Source: Desulfoplanes formicivorans
Lineage (GTDB): Bacteria > Desulfobacterota > Desulfovibrionia > Desulfovibrionales > Desulfomicrobiaceae
DNA length: 64,000 bases
Assembly (NCBI RefSeq): GCF_001748225.1
Contig: NZ_BDFE01000004.1
Coordinates: forward strand, 186,001 to 250,000
Direction of reading: 5' to 3'
The notes under the pieces are model-generated. The model was not told the origin of the DNA. It searched no databases and was given only the letters and a program-made list of their open reading frames with translations. A program made the position numbers and the translations under genes. Within the stretch, counting starts at the first letter, position 1. Each line of letters begins with the position of its first letter. Below are positions 27,756-37,479 of this stretch, in pieces.

Positions 27756-28682
27756 ATGAAGATAGTTTGTCCGGAATGCTCTTTTGCGCGCCAAGTGTCA
27801 GATGAAAAGATCCCTCCCAAGGCCAAAATAGCAACCTGCCCCAAATGCGGCCATCGCTTTCCATTCAGGCATGTACCATCACCCCAACCGCCTGGCATCA
27901 ATGAAGAACCATTGGCCCCCCCGTCCGAAACAGACCGGGACGACATCTGGGAATCCCTTTCTGCCATGGCACAGACTCCCGAATCCACTTCTTCCGAAGA
28001 TTCCCGGACCCTGGGAGAATCCGGCACCAAACCGTCCGAAGACAAAGCCGTGACCACGTCCCTCGTGCCCTGGGAACACCTGGACCAGTTCGGCTTTTTC
28101 CCCGGGCTTATGGAAACCATCAAGCAGGTCATGCTCCATCCCATCCGGTTTTTTGGCAACTCGACATTTGGTCCGGGAATCGGCAAGGCCCTGGTCTTCT
28201 ACCTTCTCATCGCCGAAATTCAGGCCCTGGCACAATTTTTCTGGCAGATGACAGGCGTGGTCCCCATGATGGGTGACAGCGCAGGTGGTGCCGCACTGGG
28301 ACTGGGCATGATGGGCATGGGATCAGCTTTCATCCTGATCATGTACCCGCTGATTCTGACCGTCATGCTCTTTGCCATGGTGGGCATAAACCACCTGTGC
28401 CTGGTCGTCTTCAAGGCCGCTGACCAAGGATTTGTCGGGACCTTCAAGGCAGTCACCTATGGAAGCGCTCCCATGGTACTGGCCATATTCCCCCTCATGG
28501 GCCCCCTGGCCGGCGCCCTCTGGACCATGGTCACCACGTTTTTCGGCTACAAGCACATCCACCAGACAACAACCACCAAGGTGGTGCTGGCCATGCTTCT
28601 TCCCGTGCTCTTTACGGGCTTTCTCGTTATGCTCTTTTTTCTCCTGGGAACCATGTCACCCGAAGTTGTGCAGCCATCCTAG
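27756..28682 (+). CDS. Zinc-ribbon plus YIP1-like membrane protein
   Basis: A 308-residue protein. Residues 1-40 form an MJ0042-type zinc finger (CPECSFARQ...CPKCGHRFPF, two CxxC). A Pro/Ser/Glu-rich linker of about 80 residues follows, then a YIP1-like domain with about five hydrophobic helices (GIGKALVFYLLIAEIQALAQFFW ... MYPLILTVMLFAMVGINHLC ... VLAMLLPVLFTGFLVMLFFLL). Function unknown; such proteins are common in deltaproteobacterial genomes. GAGG lies upstream of ATG. It is followed by a small gene on the same strand. Confidence 0.8.
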   Translation: MKIVCPECSFARQVSDEKIPPKAKIATCPKCGHRFPFRHVPSPQPPGINEEPLAPPSETDRDDIWESLSAMAQTPESTSSEDSRTLGESGTKPSEDKAVTTSLVPWEHLDQFGFFPGLMETIKQVMLHPIRFFGNSTFGPGIGKALVFYLLIAEIQALAQFFWQMTGVVPMMGDSAGGAALGLGMMGMGSAFILIMYPLILTVMLFAMVGINHLCLVVFKAADQGFVGTFKAVTYGSAPMVLAIFPLMGPLAGALWTMVTTFFGYKHIHQTTTTKVVLAMLLPVLFTGFLVMLFFLLGTMSPEVVQPS

Positions 28683-28719
28683 ATGACGTGTATCTTTTCG
28701 TATTCAACGAGAGGAAACC

Positions 28720-29055
28720 ATGCTTCGCAATCTTCTCAAAAAGTGGGCTCATCTGACAGCCAACCGCTCCAAACACGAGGAAATTGCTCCGGAATCCTTT
28801 GCGTCATTGACCTCGGAAATCCTTGAACTTGCCCGTCTGGTGGGCACCATCCGTCCCGAGGATCACCAACTCAGCCACAGGCTGACCAAGCTCGAACGGG
28901 AAATCAGGCAACTGCAATCCCTTCTCAACACCAGGGAATTCAAACGACTTTCTCTGGAAAAACGAAAACAATTGAAAAAAAACCTTGTTTTCTCCCGGCA
29001 GCAACTTCTCGAGGCCATGGGTGCGGCCATACCGCCCACGGACCGCATCCAGTAA
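28720..29055 (+). CDS. Small helical protein of unknown function
   Basis: 111 residues, highly charged and helical (HQLSHRLTKLEREIRQLQSLLNTREFKRLSLEKRKQLKKNL), with no membrane segment, no Cys and no recognisable family. GAGAGGA lies upstream of the ATG and codon use resembles its neighbours, so it is probably a real gene. It is 37 bases downstream of the YIP1-like gene and may share its transcript. Confidence 0.7.
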   Translation: MLRNLLKKWAHLTANRSKHEEIAPESFASLTSEILELARLVGTIRPEDHQLSHRLTKLEREIRQLQSLLNTREFKRLSLEKRKQLKKNLVFSRQQLLEAMGAAIPPTDRIQ

Positions 29056-29252
29056 ACAACGCATGCAACATGCTATAACCATTGATATTTTCTTTTTACC
29101 CAGGAGGGGCTTTCCATTTTGAGCACTCCATATTAGGAACCATGCACATGCTTTCAAGGCAGACATCATGTCACAAGAGATCCCTGTCGTGATGGACATG
29201 GCAGAAGGTCTTTCAATAACATCATCCCCTGCGCTTTAACCATGAGGCACCC

Positions 29253-30434
29253 ATGATCGGTATTTCAAAACTCTATTGTGAAAACATTGAACCCTCCGAT
29301 GCCCTGCGTTACGGACGGGATTCCAAGCAGCTTCCCTCGAATCTGCTCCAATTCTCCAAGGACAAGAAGCCCGTGGTGGTCTGGAACATGACCCAGCGGT
29401 GCAATCTCAAATGCGAGCATTGCTATGCCCAGGCCATTGATCCCAACGGGGCCGACCCCATCAACACGGACCAGGCCAAAACCATGATTGATGATCTGGC
29501 CCAGTTTGGTTCACCGGTCATTCTCTTTTCCGGCGGGGAACCCACCATTCGCAAGGACCTTCCCGAACTGGCCAGTTATGCCGTTTCCAAGGGCATGCGG
29601 GCCGTCATCTCCACCAACGGCACCTTGATTACCAAACGGATGGCACGTGAACTCAAGGAAGTGGGCCTGTCCTATGTGGGCATTTCCCTGGATGGTGGGG
29701 AAGAAATCCACGACAAGTTTCGCGGAGTTCCCGGCGCATACAAAAAAGCCCTGCAAGGCGTTGCCAACTGCCAGGCCGAAGGGCTCAAGGTGGGGCTGCG
29801 GTTCACCATTTTCGGCAAGAACGCCCAGGAGGTTCCCAAGATCTTCCAGGTACTCAAGGAAATGGAAGTCCCCCGTTTGTGCCTGTACCATCTGGTCTAT
29901 TCCGGACGCGGATCGTCCATGATCAAGGAAGATCAGAACCACGAGCAGACCAGAGCAACAGTCAACCAGATCATGGATCTGACCCGGGAGCTCTTTGAGG
30001 CCGGTCATCCTAAGGAAATCCTCACTGTTGACAACCATGCCGACGGCCCCCTTGTGTATCTGCGCCTGCTCAAGGAAAATCCCAAGCGGGCCCAGGAAGT
30101 TCTTGAACTTTTGCAATTTAACGAAGGCAATAATTCCGGACGCGGTATCGGCTGCATTTCCTGGGACGGTCGAGTCCATGCCGACCAGTTCTGGCGCAAT
30201 CACACCTTTGGCAACGTGCTGGAACGTCCGTTTTCCGAAATCTGGACTGATCCGAATATTGAACTACTGCACAAGCTTAAAGACAAGAAACAATACGTTA
30301 CCGGCAGATGCAGCCAGTGCAAGTACCTGCCCATCTGCGGCGGCAATTTCAGAGCCCGGGCCGAAGCCTATTATGGTGATGTCTGGGCTCCTGACCCGGC
30401 CTGTTACCTCACGGATGAAGAAATCGGTCTGTAA
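29253..30434 (+). CDS. ahbC: 12,18-didecarboxysiroheme deacetylase (AhbC), radical SAM
   Basis: A 393-residue radical SAM/SPASM enzyme. The AdoMet cluster is CNLKCEHC (about residues 51-58); the C-terminal auxiliary cluster region has CSQCKYLPICGG and a later Cys. The N-terminus MIGISKLYCENIEPSDALRYGRDSKQLPSNLLQFSKDKKPVVVWN is diagnostic for AhbC/NirJ-type enzymes, which remove acetate side chains from didecarboxysiroheme to give Fe-coproporphyrin III. It heads ahbC-hemB-ahbD-ahbA/B, the arrangement known in sulfate reducers. Confidence 0.9.
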   Translation: MIGISKLYCENIEPSDALRYGRDSKQLPSNLLQFSKDKKPVVVWNMTQRCNLKCEHCYAQAIDPNGADPINTDQAKTMIDDLAQFGSPVILFSGGEPTIRKDLPELASYAVSKGMRAVISTNGTLITKRMARELKEVGLSYVGISLDGGEEIHDKFRGVPGAYKKALQGVANCQAEGLKVGLRFTIFGKNAQEVPKIFQVLKEMEVPRLCLYHLVYSGRGSSMIKEDQNHEQTRATVNQIMDLTRELFEAGHPKEILTVDNHADGPLVYLRLLKENPKRAQEVLELLQFNEGNNSGRGIGCISWDGRVHADQFWRNHTFGNVLERPFSEIWTDPNIELLHKLKDKKQYVTGRCSQCKYLPICGGNFRARAEAYYGDVWAPDPACYLTDEEIGL

Positions 30435-30472
30435 ACACATGCCTACTTAACCCTTTCCAGAGGATATATGCC

Positions 30473-31450
30473 ATGACTCCCTCGTTTTATCGGGGACGGC
30501 GTCTGCGCCGGACCCCGGCGTTGCGGGACCTGATCCGGGAGACGGAAATCCGTCCCCAGGATCTTATCCAGCCCTATTTTGTTGTTGAAACCAGCGACTC
30601 CTCTTTTGCCCAACCCATTGCCTCCATGCCCGGACAGTACCAGTTTTCCCTGGACCGGCTGGAAGAACAGGTTGCCCGTTCGGTTGATGCCGGACTTCGG
30701 GCCGTTATTCTTTTTGGTATTCCCGCCCACAAGGACCCCATGGGGACCCAGGCGTACGCCGACACGGGTATTGTCCAGGAGGCAGTGCGCAGGCTCAAGA
30801 CACGTTTTCCCGACCTGGTGGTCATTACCGATGTGTGTATGTGCGAGTTCACCTCCCACGGCCATTGCGGCATTCTGGAAGACAACTACGTCCAAAACGA
30901 TGTCACCCTGAACTACCTGGCAAAGACCGCCCTTTCCCATGCCCGGGCAGGGGCCGACATGGTCGCGCCTTCGGACATGATGGATGGTCGCATCCAGGCC
31001 ATTCGCATGATCCTTGATGAAAACGGTTTCAAGGAACTGCCCATCATGTCCTATGCGGTCAAATCCGCCTCCTCGTTCTACGGTCCGTTTCGCGATGCTG
31101 CGGAATCAGCCCCGGCATTTGGAGACCGCAAATCATACCAAATGGACCCGGCCAATCTGCGCCAGGCCATGTGCGAAGCCGAGGCGGATCTCGAGGAAGG
31201 GGCCGACATCATCATGGTCAAACCCGCCCTGCCCTATCTGGATGTCTTGCGCCGCATACGGGACGGATTCAACGTGCCCACGGCCGCCTATCAGGTCAGC
31301 GGCGAATACAGCATGGTCAAGGCCGGAGCTCAGCTGGGCTGGATTGACGAACAAAAAATCGTCATGGAGTCCCTGACCTCCATCAAACGGGCCGGGGCCG
31401 ACCTGATTCTGACCTATTTTGCCGAAGATGTCCTGACCTGGCTTGCGTAA
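30473..31450 (+). CDS. hemB: Delta-aminolevulinic acid dehydratase (porphobilinogen synthase)
   Basis: A 325-residue HemB, normal length, joining two ALA to porphobilinogen. Active-site lysines lie in MSYAVKSASSFYGPFRDA and IIMVKPALPYLD; the Cys-rich metal site DVCMCEFTSHGHCG marks the zinc-dependent type. AGAGGA precedes ATG. Its product supplies siroheme for sulfite reductase and, via the flanking Ahb enzymes, heme. Confidence 0.97.
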   Translation: MTPSFYRGRRLRRTPALRDLIRETEIRPQDLIQPYFVVETSDSSFAQPIASMPGQYQFSLDRLEEQVARSVDAGLRAVILFGIPAHKDPMGTQAYADTGIVQEAVRRLKTRFPDLVVITDVCMCEFTSHGHCGILEDNYVQNDVTLNYLAKTALSHARAGADMVAPSDMMDGRIQAIRMILDENGFKELPIMSYAVKSASSFYGPFRDAAESAPAFGDRKSYQMDPANLRQAMCEAEADLEEGADIIMVKPALPYLDVLRRIRDGFNVPTAAYQVSGEYSMVKAGAQLGWIDEQKIVMESLTSIKRAGADLILTYFAEDVLTWLA

Positions 31451-31457
31451 ACCAGAT

Positions 31458-31487
31458 CCCCCGTGTTGGTGGCTACCTTCACGGGGG
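31458..31487 (+). other. Hairpin between hemB and ahbD
   Basis: CCCCCGTG / CACGGGGG stem with an inner GGT/ACC pair, 7 bases past the hemB stop. No T-run follows, so it may be a processing or stabilising structure rather than a full terminator. Confidence 0.45.
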
Positions 31488-31588
31488 ACCGTCAGATCCA
31501 GAACGGTTGCAGCAAGCACCTGCCTGGGTCTGGCGTCTTTTTTGTTACCCCCTTAACCGGCGTTCACCTTTTGCACCGACCAGAAATC

Positions 31589-32725
31589 ATGCATCCAACA
31601 CATCCCGCATCGCATCCGCATAACGCTTCGCCTCATGGCCAAACACCCCCATTGCGCCTTATCGCCTGGGAGATCACCCGCTCCTGCAACCTGGCCTGCC
31701 AGCACTGCCGGGCAGAAGCCCATGAAGAGCCCTATCCCGGCGAACTGAGCACGGCCGAGGCCAAGGCCCTTATCGACACCTTTCCTGAAACCGGCAATCC
31801 GGTGATCATTTTCACCGGCGGCGAACCCCTCATGCGCAAGGATATTTTTGAACTGGTTCCCTATGCCCGCGCCAAGGGACTGCGCTGCGTCATGGGCACC
31901 AACGGCACCCGCATTGATGCCGATATGGCCGCCCGCATCAAGGAGTCCGGTATCCAGCGATGCAGCATTTCCATTGACGGACCGGATGCGCCTTCACACG
32001 ATGACTTTCGCGGGGTACCGGGAGCTTTTGAGGCCTCCCTGGCCGGGATCGAGGAGCTCAAGAAGGCCGGTGTGGAGTTCCAGATCAACACCACGGTGAC
32101 CAAACACAACATGCCTTTTTTCAAAAAAGTTTTTCACCTGGCCGAGGATATCGGGGCCGCTGCCTGGCACATCTTTTTGCTCGTGCCCACGGGACGGGGT
32201 GACGCCATCAGGAATGAAATCATCAATGCCCAGGAGTATGAAGAAGTGCTCAACTGGTTTTATGATTTCCGCAAAACCACCTCCATGCACCTCAAGGCCA
32301 CGTGCGCACCCCATTATTACCGCATCATGCGCCAGCGGGCCCGGGAAGAAGGGATCAAAGTCAACATGGACAACTTCGGCCTTGACGCCATGACCCGCGG
32401 GTGTCTGGGCGGTACCGGGTTCTGCTTCATCTCCCATACCGGTCAGGTCCAGCCGTGCGGATTTCTGGAGCTTGATTGCGGTCAAATCAAAACAACCCGT
32501 TTTCCGGACATCTGGACCTCTTCCCCCCAGTTTCTCGCCTTGCGGGATCAATCCAGCTATGAAGGCAAATGCGGAGTATGCGAATACCACAAGGTGTGCG
32601 GAGGATGCCGTGCCCGGGCCCACACCATGAAGGGACATTATCTCAAGGAAGAACCCTTGTGCACGTATATTCCCCGCGCTGTAGACAACCAGGCGCCAAC
32701 GGACAAGCAAGAGGAGAAGGGATGA
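31589..32725 (+). CDS. ahbD: Heme synthase AhbD (Fe-coproporphyrin III decarboxylase), radical SAM
   Basis: A 378-residue radical SAM/SPASM enzyme with CNLACQHC (about residue 36), FTGGEPLMRKDIF, and the C-terminal CGVCEYHKVCGGC cluster motif. It converts the two propionates of Fe-coproporphyrin III to vinyls, giving heme b. The frame is open to 31463 but ATG 31589 gives the His-rich tail (MHPTHPASHPHN) seen in Desulfovibrio AhbD, before PPLRLIAWEITRSCNLACQHC. The stop overlaps the next gene (ATGA). Confidence 0.9.
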   Translation: MHPTHPASHPHNASPHGQTPPLRLIAWEITRSCNLACQHCRAEAHEEPYPGELSTAEAKALIDTFPETGNPVIIFTGGEPLMRKDIFELVPYARAKGLRCVMGTNGTRIDADMAARIKESGIQRCSISIDGPDAPSHDDFRGVPGAFEASLAGIEELKKAGVEFQINTTVTKHNMPFFKKVFHLAEDIGAAAWHIFLLVPTGRGDAIRNEIINAQEYEEVLNWFYDFRKTTSMHLKATCAPHYYRIMRQRAREEGIKVNMDNFGLDAMTRGCLGGTGFCFISHTGQVQPCGFLELDCGQIKTTRFPDIWTSSPQFLALRDQSSYEGKCGVCEYHKVCGGCRARAHTMKGHYLKEEPLCTYIPRAVDNQAPTDKQEEKG

Positions 32726-33189
32726 GTATGGACAGCCTTGACAAGGCCATTCTCGGCATCATCCAGTCGGATTTTCCCATCACCAAGCGTCCCTACGCAG
32801 ACATCGGTGCCCGGGTCGGCCTTGATGAACACGAGGTGCTTGACCGCGTCAAAGCCCTTGTGGAACGCAACGTCATCCGCCGTATAGGTGCCAATTTCAA
32901 TTCCAACCGTCTGGGCTGGCATTCCACCCTGTGCGCGGCCAAGGTGCCTGAGGCATCCATGGACGAGTTCGTGGCCGAGGTGAACGCCCACCCGGGTGTG
33001 ACCCACAATTACCTGCGCAATCACGATCTGAACATCTGGTTCACCATGATCGGGCCTTCCCAAGAAGATGTGGCCCGCAGCCTGACCGCCATTACCGAGA
33101 AAACAGGCATTCCCATCCTCAATCTTCCGGCTGAAAAGCTGTTCAAGATCAAGGTTGATTTTGCCATGAACGACGAGAAACCATCATGA
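32722..33189 (+). CDS. Siroheme decarboxylase subunit, Lrp/AsnC-like (AhbA or AhbB)
   Basis: A 155-residue Lrp/AsnC-fold protein: winged-helix-like N-terminus (LDKAILGIIQSDFPITKRPYADIGARVGLDEHEVLDRVKALVERNVIRRIGANF) and a RAM-like C-terminal half with HPGVTHNYLRNHDLNIWFTMI. This is the AhbA/AhbB/NirDLGH family that decarboxylates siroheme. The pathway normally needs two different subunits; only one is encoded here and which one cannot be told. It is coupled to ahbD and rpe through ATGA overlaps on both sides. Confidence 0.85.
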   Translation: MSMDSLDKAILGIIQSDFPITKRPYADIGARVGLDEHEVLDRVKALVERNVIRRIGANFNSNRLGWHSTLCAAKVPEASMDEFVAEVNAHPGVTHNYLRNHDLNIWFTMIGPSQEDVARSLTAITEKTGIPILNLPAEKLFKIKVDFAMNDEKPS

Positions 33190-33863
33190 GCCACTCGACC
33201 CCGATCCTTTCCCCCTCCCTTTTGTCCTCGGATTTCGGCAATCTGCAACACGAACTGGCAGCCCTTGAGCAGGCCGATCTCAGGTGGGTTCACTGGGACG
33301 TCATGGATGGCCGTTTCGTGCCCAATATCACCTTTGGTCCACCGGTGATCAAAAAACTGCGGGCCAGCTCCCGCCTTTTTTTCGATGTCCACCTGATGAT
33401 CCAACAGCCCGAACGGTATATCAACCAGTTTGTGGATGCCGGAGCCGATCTCATCTGCGTCCATGCCGAATCCACGGTCCATCTGGAACGAACCGTAAGT
33501 GAAATCAGCCGTCAGGGCTGTCAGTGCGGGGTGGCACTCAATCCTGCCACGCCCCTGGAAACGGTTTCCTATCTTCTGCCCCAGCTGGACATGGTCCTTG
33601 TCATGTCCGTGAACCCGGGGTTTGGGGGCCAGTCGTTCATTCCCTTTTCCCGCAACAAAATCAGCGCACTTTCGGCCATGATCAAGAACCAGGGAGCCAA
33701 AACTCTTATCCAGGTGGACGGCGGGGTAAGTCTTGAAAACGCCGGCGAGCTGGTGAGTCTTGGTGCCGACATTCTGGTTTCCGGATCGGCCTTTTTCCAA
33801 TTCCCTCCGTATGCCAAGCGGTACAGGGATTATATGCAGGCCATGAACGGTACCCGTTCCTGA
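33186..33863 (+). CDS. rpe: Ribulose-phosphate 3-epimerase
   Basis: A 225-residue TIM-barrel epimerase of the pentose phosphate route. Motifs: SLLSSDFGNL, VHWDVMDGRFVPNITFGP (metal Asp), VMSVNPGFGGQSFIP, and IQVDGGVSLENA. It starts in an ATGA overlap with the siroheme decarboxylase gene, so it is the last gene of the heme operon although not metabolically related. No terminator is obvious after it. Confidence 0.95.
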   Translation: MSHSTPILSPSLLSSDFGNLQHELAALEQADLRWVHWDVMDGRFVPNITFGPPVIKKLRASSRLFFDVHLMIQQPERYINQFVDAGADLICVHAESTVHLERTVSEISRQGCQCGVALNPATPLETVSYLLPQLDMVLVMSVNPGFGGQSFIPFSRNKISALSAMIKNQGAKTLIQVDGGVSLENAGELVSLGADILVSGSAFFQFPPYAKRYRDYMQAMNGTRS

Positions 33864-34001
33864 TTGCCATCAATTCATGGCAGCGTACGCCAAGGCCATA
33901 CGTGCCCCTTTGTCTGCCAAGGCTGCCCGTACTTCTTGACCAGGAGGGGTAGCGGATCCAACTGCGTTGAACTGCCAACTCTTTTTCCAAGGAAAACGCC
34001 C

Positions 34002-35411
34002 ATGCCACGCAATGAACATGACTGCATCGGAACCATCGAAGTTCCAGACGATGTGCTCTATGGTGTCCAGACCTACAGGGCCCTGCAGAACTTTCGCATT
34101 TCCCGTATCCCCATCTCCCACTATCCCATGCTCATTCGTTCCCTTGCCTTTATCAAGAAGGCCGCGGCCCTGACCAATCACGACCTTGGTCTGCTGGATG
34201 AGCTGCCCTTGAAGGGCATTGTTGCGGCCTGTGATGAAATCCTCGCGGGCAAGCATTTGGAACAATTCGTGGTCGATGCCATCCAGGGAGGCGCGGGCAC
34301 GTCCACGAACATGAACGCCAACGAGGTTATTGCCAACAGGGGCCTTGAGATTCTCGGCAAATGCAAGGGGGATTATGACACGATTCACCCCAATACCCAC
34401 GTGAACATGTCCCAGTCCACCAATGACGTGTATCCCACAGCCATCCGCATTGCCCTGATCTTCAAGATCAGGGACCTCATGAAAGCCATGAAATACCTCA
34501 AGGCGGCCTTTGCCGCCAAGGGAGAGGAATTTGCAGACATCATCAAGATGGGACGAACCCAGCTCCAGGATGCTGTTCCCATGACCCTGGGCCAGGAATT
34601 CTCCTCGTACAGCGTCATGATAGGAGAAGACATCCAGCGGTTACGCGAGGCCCAATCCCTGGTCCGGGAGATCAATCTGGGTGGCACGGCCATTGGTACG
34701 GGACTCAACGCCCATCCGGATTACGCGCACAAGGCTGTGGACTATCTCATCCAGATGACGGGCCTGCCCCTGGTCATGGCCCCCAACCTGGTGGAAGCCA
34801 CCCAGGATACCGGTGCGTACGTACAGCTTTCAGGAGTTCTGAAACGGGTTGCCGTGAAGCTCTCCAAAATCTGCAATGACCTGAGACTGCTCTCCTCGGG
34901 ACCGCGTTGCGGTCTCAACGAAATCAATCTTCCGGGCATGGCTCCGGGGTCGTCCATCATGCCCGGCAAGGTCAACCCCATCATTCCCGAGGTGGTCAAT
35001 CAGATCGCCTTTCAGGTCATTGGCAGCGATGTCACCGTGAGCATGGCCTGCGAGGCCGGGCAGCTGGAGCTCAATGTCATGGAGCCGGTCGTGGCCTTCA
35101 ACCTTTTCAACTCCCTGGACATGCTCCGTCGAGGATGCATGACCCTTGCCGACAAATGCGTGCGCGGCATCACCGCCAACCCCGATGTCTGCCGTTCCAT
35201 GGTGGAAAAGAGCATCGGAGTGGTCACGGCCCTCAACCCGTACATCGGATATGAAAAAGCCACGCAAATTGCCCACGAAGCCATGTCCTCTAACAAGACC
35301 GTGTACGATATTGTCCTGGAAAAAGGGTATCTCACTAAGCAGCAGCTTGATGACATTCTTTCCCCGGCCAACATGATCGCCCCTCGGCATATCCCCAACA
35401 ACGCCAGGTGA
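34002..35411 (+). CDS. aspA: Aspartate ammonia-lyase
   Basis: A 469-residue member of the fumarase/aspartase family. The signature GSSIMPGKVNP (catalytic Ser loop) is followed by IIPEVVNQIAFQVIGSDVTVSMACEAGQLELNVMEPV, closer to aspartase than to fumarase C, as is ITANPDVCRSMVEKSIGVVTALNPYIGY. It converts aspartate to fumarate and ammonia. The frame is open back to 33864; AAGGA upstream of ATG 34002 and the family N-terminus (RNEHDCIGTIEVPDDVLYGVQTYRA) set the start. Standalone gene. Confidence 0.93.
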   Translation: MPRNEHDCIGTIEVPDDVLYGVQTYRALQNFRISRIPISHYPMLIRSLAFIKKAAALTNHDLGLLDELPLKGIVAACDEILAGKHLEQFVVDAIQGGAGTSTNMNANEVIANRGLEILGKCKGDYDTIHPNTHVNMSQSTNDVYPTAIRIALIFKIRDLMKAMKYLKAAFAAKGEEFADIIKMGRTQLQDAVPMTLGQEFSSYSVMIGEDIQRLREAQSLVREINLGGTAIGTGLNAHPDYAHKAVDYLIQMTGLPLVMAPNLVEATQDTGAYVQLSGVLKRVAVKLSKICNDLRLLSSGPRCGLNEINLPGMAPGSSIMPGKVNPIIPEVVNQIAFQVIGSDVTVSMACEAGQLELNVMEPVVAFNLFNSLDMLRRGCMTLADKCVRGITANPDVCRSMVEKSIGVVTALNPYIGYEKATQIAHEAMSSNKTVYDIVLEKGYLTKQQLDDILSPANMIAPRHIPNNAR

Positions 35412-35470
35412 TTTGCGCACACAAGTCATCGACCATTCCTTTTTTATGACATCCAGGGAGCACGTACATC

Positions 35471-37381
35471 ATGTCTCTTGTCAGTCTTAAGGGTGTTTCC
35501 CTCTCCTTTACAGGTCAGCCCCTTCTGGACGCCATAGATCTTGTGGTCCATTCGGGTGATCGCATCGGACTTCTTGGCCGAAACGGAGTGGGCAAATCAA
35601 CCTTGATGCAGCTCATCCATGGTGAGCTGACTCCCCAAGATGGTGACGTCTTCTGCCAGAAGGGCATCACCATGGCCTACCTCCCCCAGGATGTCCCCGT
35701 GCATATCACAGGCAGCGTCTTTGACGTGGTTGCGCGTGGTCTCAAGGAAACCGGCCAGGCCCTGGCCGAATACACGGCCCTCACCGCGACCATGAAGGCA
35801 GGTGAACCTTCTCACGACCAGTTGCAGCGTTTGGCAATGCTTCAGGAAATCATTGACAGGGGAGACGGCTGGACCCTGGATCACACCATCAGACAGACCC
35901 TGTCCAAGCTTAAGCTCTCGGCCGACGCTGATTTCACGACCCTTTCGGGGGGGCGCAAACGACAAGCGCTTTTGGCCCTTGCCCTGGTCAGTCAGCCGGA
36001 TCTCCTGCTTCTGGACGAACCCACCAACCACCTTGACCTTGAAAGCATTGCCTGGCTGGAAGAATTTCTGGCCTCCTATCCCCATGCCCTCCTGTTCATC
36101 ACCCACGACCGCTCCCTGCTTGCCCGCGTGGCCAACCGCATTGTGGAACTCGACCGGGGCCATCTGTACGACTGGTCCTGTGACTACCCCACTTTTTTGC
36201 GCCGCAAGGAAGAGATTTTACACGGAGAATCACGCCAATGGGAACGTTTGGACAAAAAACTTGCCCAAGAGGAACAATGGATACGTCAGGGGATCAAGGC
36301 CCGTAGGACACGCAATGAAGGTCGCGTTCGGGCCCTTGAAAGACTGCGCCGAGAAAAGGCTGAGCGTCGCGCCCGCCTTGGCACGGTCACCATGATCGCC
36401 CAGGAAGCCGAACGATCCGGCAAGCTCGTGGCCCAGGTGGACAATCTGACCTTTGGGTATGACGACACGCCTCTGATCGCGGATTTTTCGGCCATTATTA
36501 CCCGCGGGGACAAGATTGGCATTCTCGGTCCCAATGGATCAGGCAAGACCACCCTTTTGCATCTGCTTTTCGGCTCCCTGCAGCCCCGTTCGGGAACTGT
36601 TCGTCTGGGCACACGCCTTGAGATCCTTTATTCCGATCAGCTGCGCCAGGGTATTGATGATTCCAAGACCGTGCGGGACAATGTGGCCCAGGGCAATGAC
36701 GTGGTGACCATCAATGGTCGCACCAAGCATGTCATTGGCTACCTCAAGGACTTTTTGTTCACGCCGGACCGCGCCAACACCAAAGCCTCCCTGCTTTCGG
36801 GCGGCGAACGCAACAGACTGCTTCTGGCCAAATTGTTCACCAAACCGTCCAATGTGCTGGTCATGGACGAACCCACCAACGACCTGGACATGGAGACCCT
36901 GGAACTGCTTGAATCCCTGCTGGTCAACTATCCGGGAACACTGCTTCTTGTCAGCCATGACCGAACCTTTCTGAACAACGTGGTCACCTCCCTCATTGTT
37001 TTCGAGGGTCAGGGCCGTGTGCAGGAATATGTGGGCGGGTATGACGACTGGTTGAGCCAGACGGCAGCGGCCCGGACGGTCAACCCACCGGCCCGGGAAC
37101 CCAAGGCCAAACAGCCCCTGCCCAAACCACCACGTACATCAAACAGACCGCCCAGACTCACGTTCAATGAAAAAAGGGAACTGGCCGCACTTCCCTCCAA
37201 GATCGAGACCCTGGAGGAGGAAAAACAGGCCATACTGGCGCGTCTTGAAGATCCGGCCTCCATGGACCCTGCAGATCCCTCCTCGTATGTCCGCCTTGGT
37301 GAACGCCTGGCATCCCTTGATGCCTCTCTTGAATCTTTGTATGAACGCTGGGTTGCCTTGTCATCCATTGAAGGTGACTGA
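35471..37381 (+). CDS. ABC-F family ATPase (Uup-like)
   Basis: A 636-residue protein with two ABC ATPase domains and no membrane part. Domain 1: GRNGVGKST, LSGGRKRQALLALALVSQPDLLLLDEPTNHLD. Domain 2: GPNGSGKTT, LSGGERNRLLLAKLF, LVMDEPTNDLD. A linker with basic helices separates them, and a C-terminal coiled coil (ETLEEEKQAILARLEDPAS) marks the Uup type. These proteins act on ribosomes or branched DNA; the exact role is not known here. A bidirectional terminator separates it from the convergent qmo operon. Confidence 0.9.
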   Translation: MSLVSLKGVSLSFTGQPLLDAIDLVVHSGDRIGLLGRNGVGKSTLMQLIHGELTPQDGDVFCQKGITMAYLPQDVPVHITGSVFDVVARGLKETGQALAEYTALTATMKAGEPSHDQLQRLAMLQEIIDRGDGWTLDHTIRQTLSKLKLSADADFTTLSGGRKRQALLALALVSQPDLLLLDEPTNHLDLESIAWLEEFLASYPHALLFITHDRSLLARVANRIVELDRGHLYDWSCDYPTFLRRKEEILHGESRQWERLDKKLAQEEQWIRQGIKARRTRNEGRVRALERLRREKAERRARLGTVTMIAQEAERSGKLVAQVDNLTFGYDDTPLIADFSAIITRGDKIGILGPNGSGKTTLLHLLFGSLQPRSGTVRLGTRLEILYSDQLRQGIDDSKTVRDNVAQGNDVVTINGRTKHVIGYLKDFLFTPDRANTKASLLSGGERNRLLLAKLFTKPSNVLVMDEPTNDLDMETLELLESLLVNYPGTLLLVSHDRTFLNNVVTSLIVFEGQGRVQEYVGGYDDWLSQTAAARTVNPPAREPKAKQPLPKPPRTSNRPPRLTFNEKRELAALPSKIETLEEEKQAILARLEDPASMDPADPSSYVRLGERLASLDASLESLYERWVALSSIEGD

Positions 37382-37416
37382 ACCTTTAGTGTTGTCATCC
37401 GCCTGCCTCAACAAGC

Positions 37417-37451
37417 AAAAAGGCCTGGAGGGAAACCCTCCAGGCCTTTTT
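37417..37451. terminator. Bidirectional terminator between uup-like gene and qmoD-like gene
   Basis: AAAAAGGCCTGGAGGG / CCCTCCAGGCCTTTTT: a perfect 16-bp arm pair with a 3-base loop, A-run on one side and T-run on the other, between two convergent genes. Confidence 0.95.
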
Positions 37452-37479
37452 GCCGTATGAACATGGGGATAATATCGGT

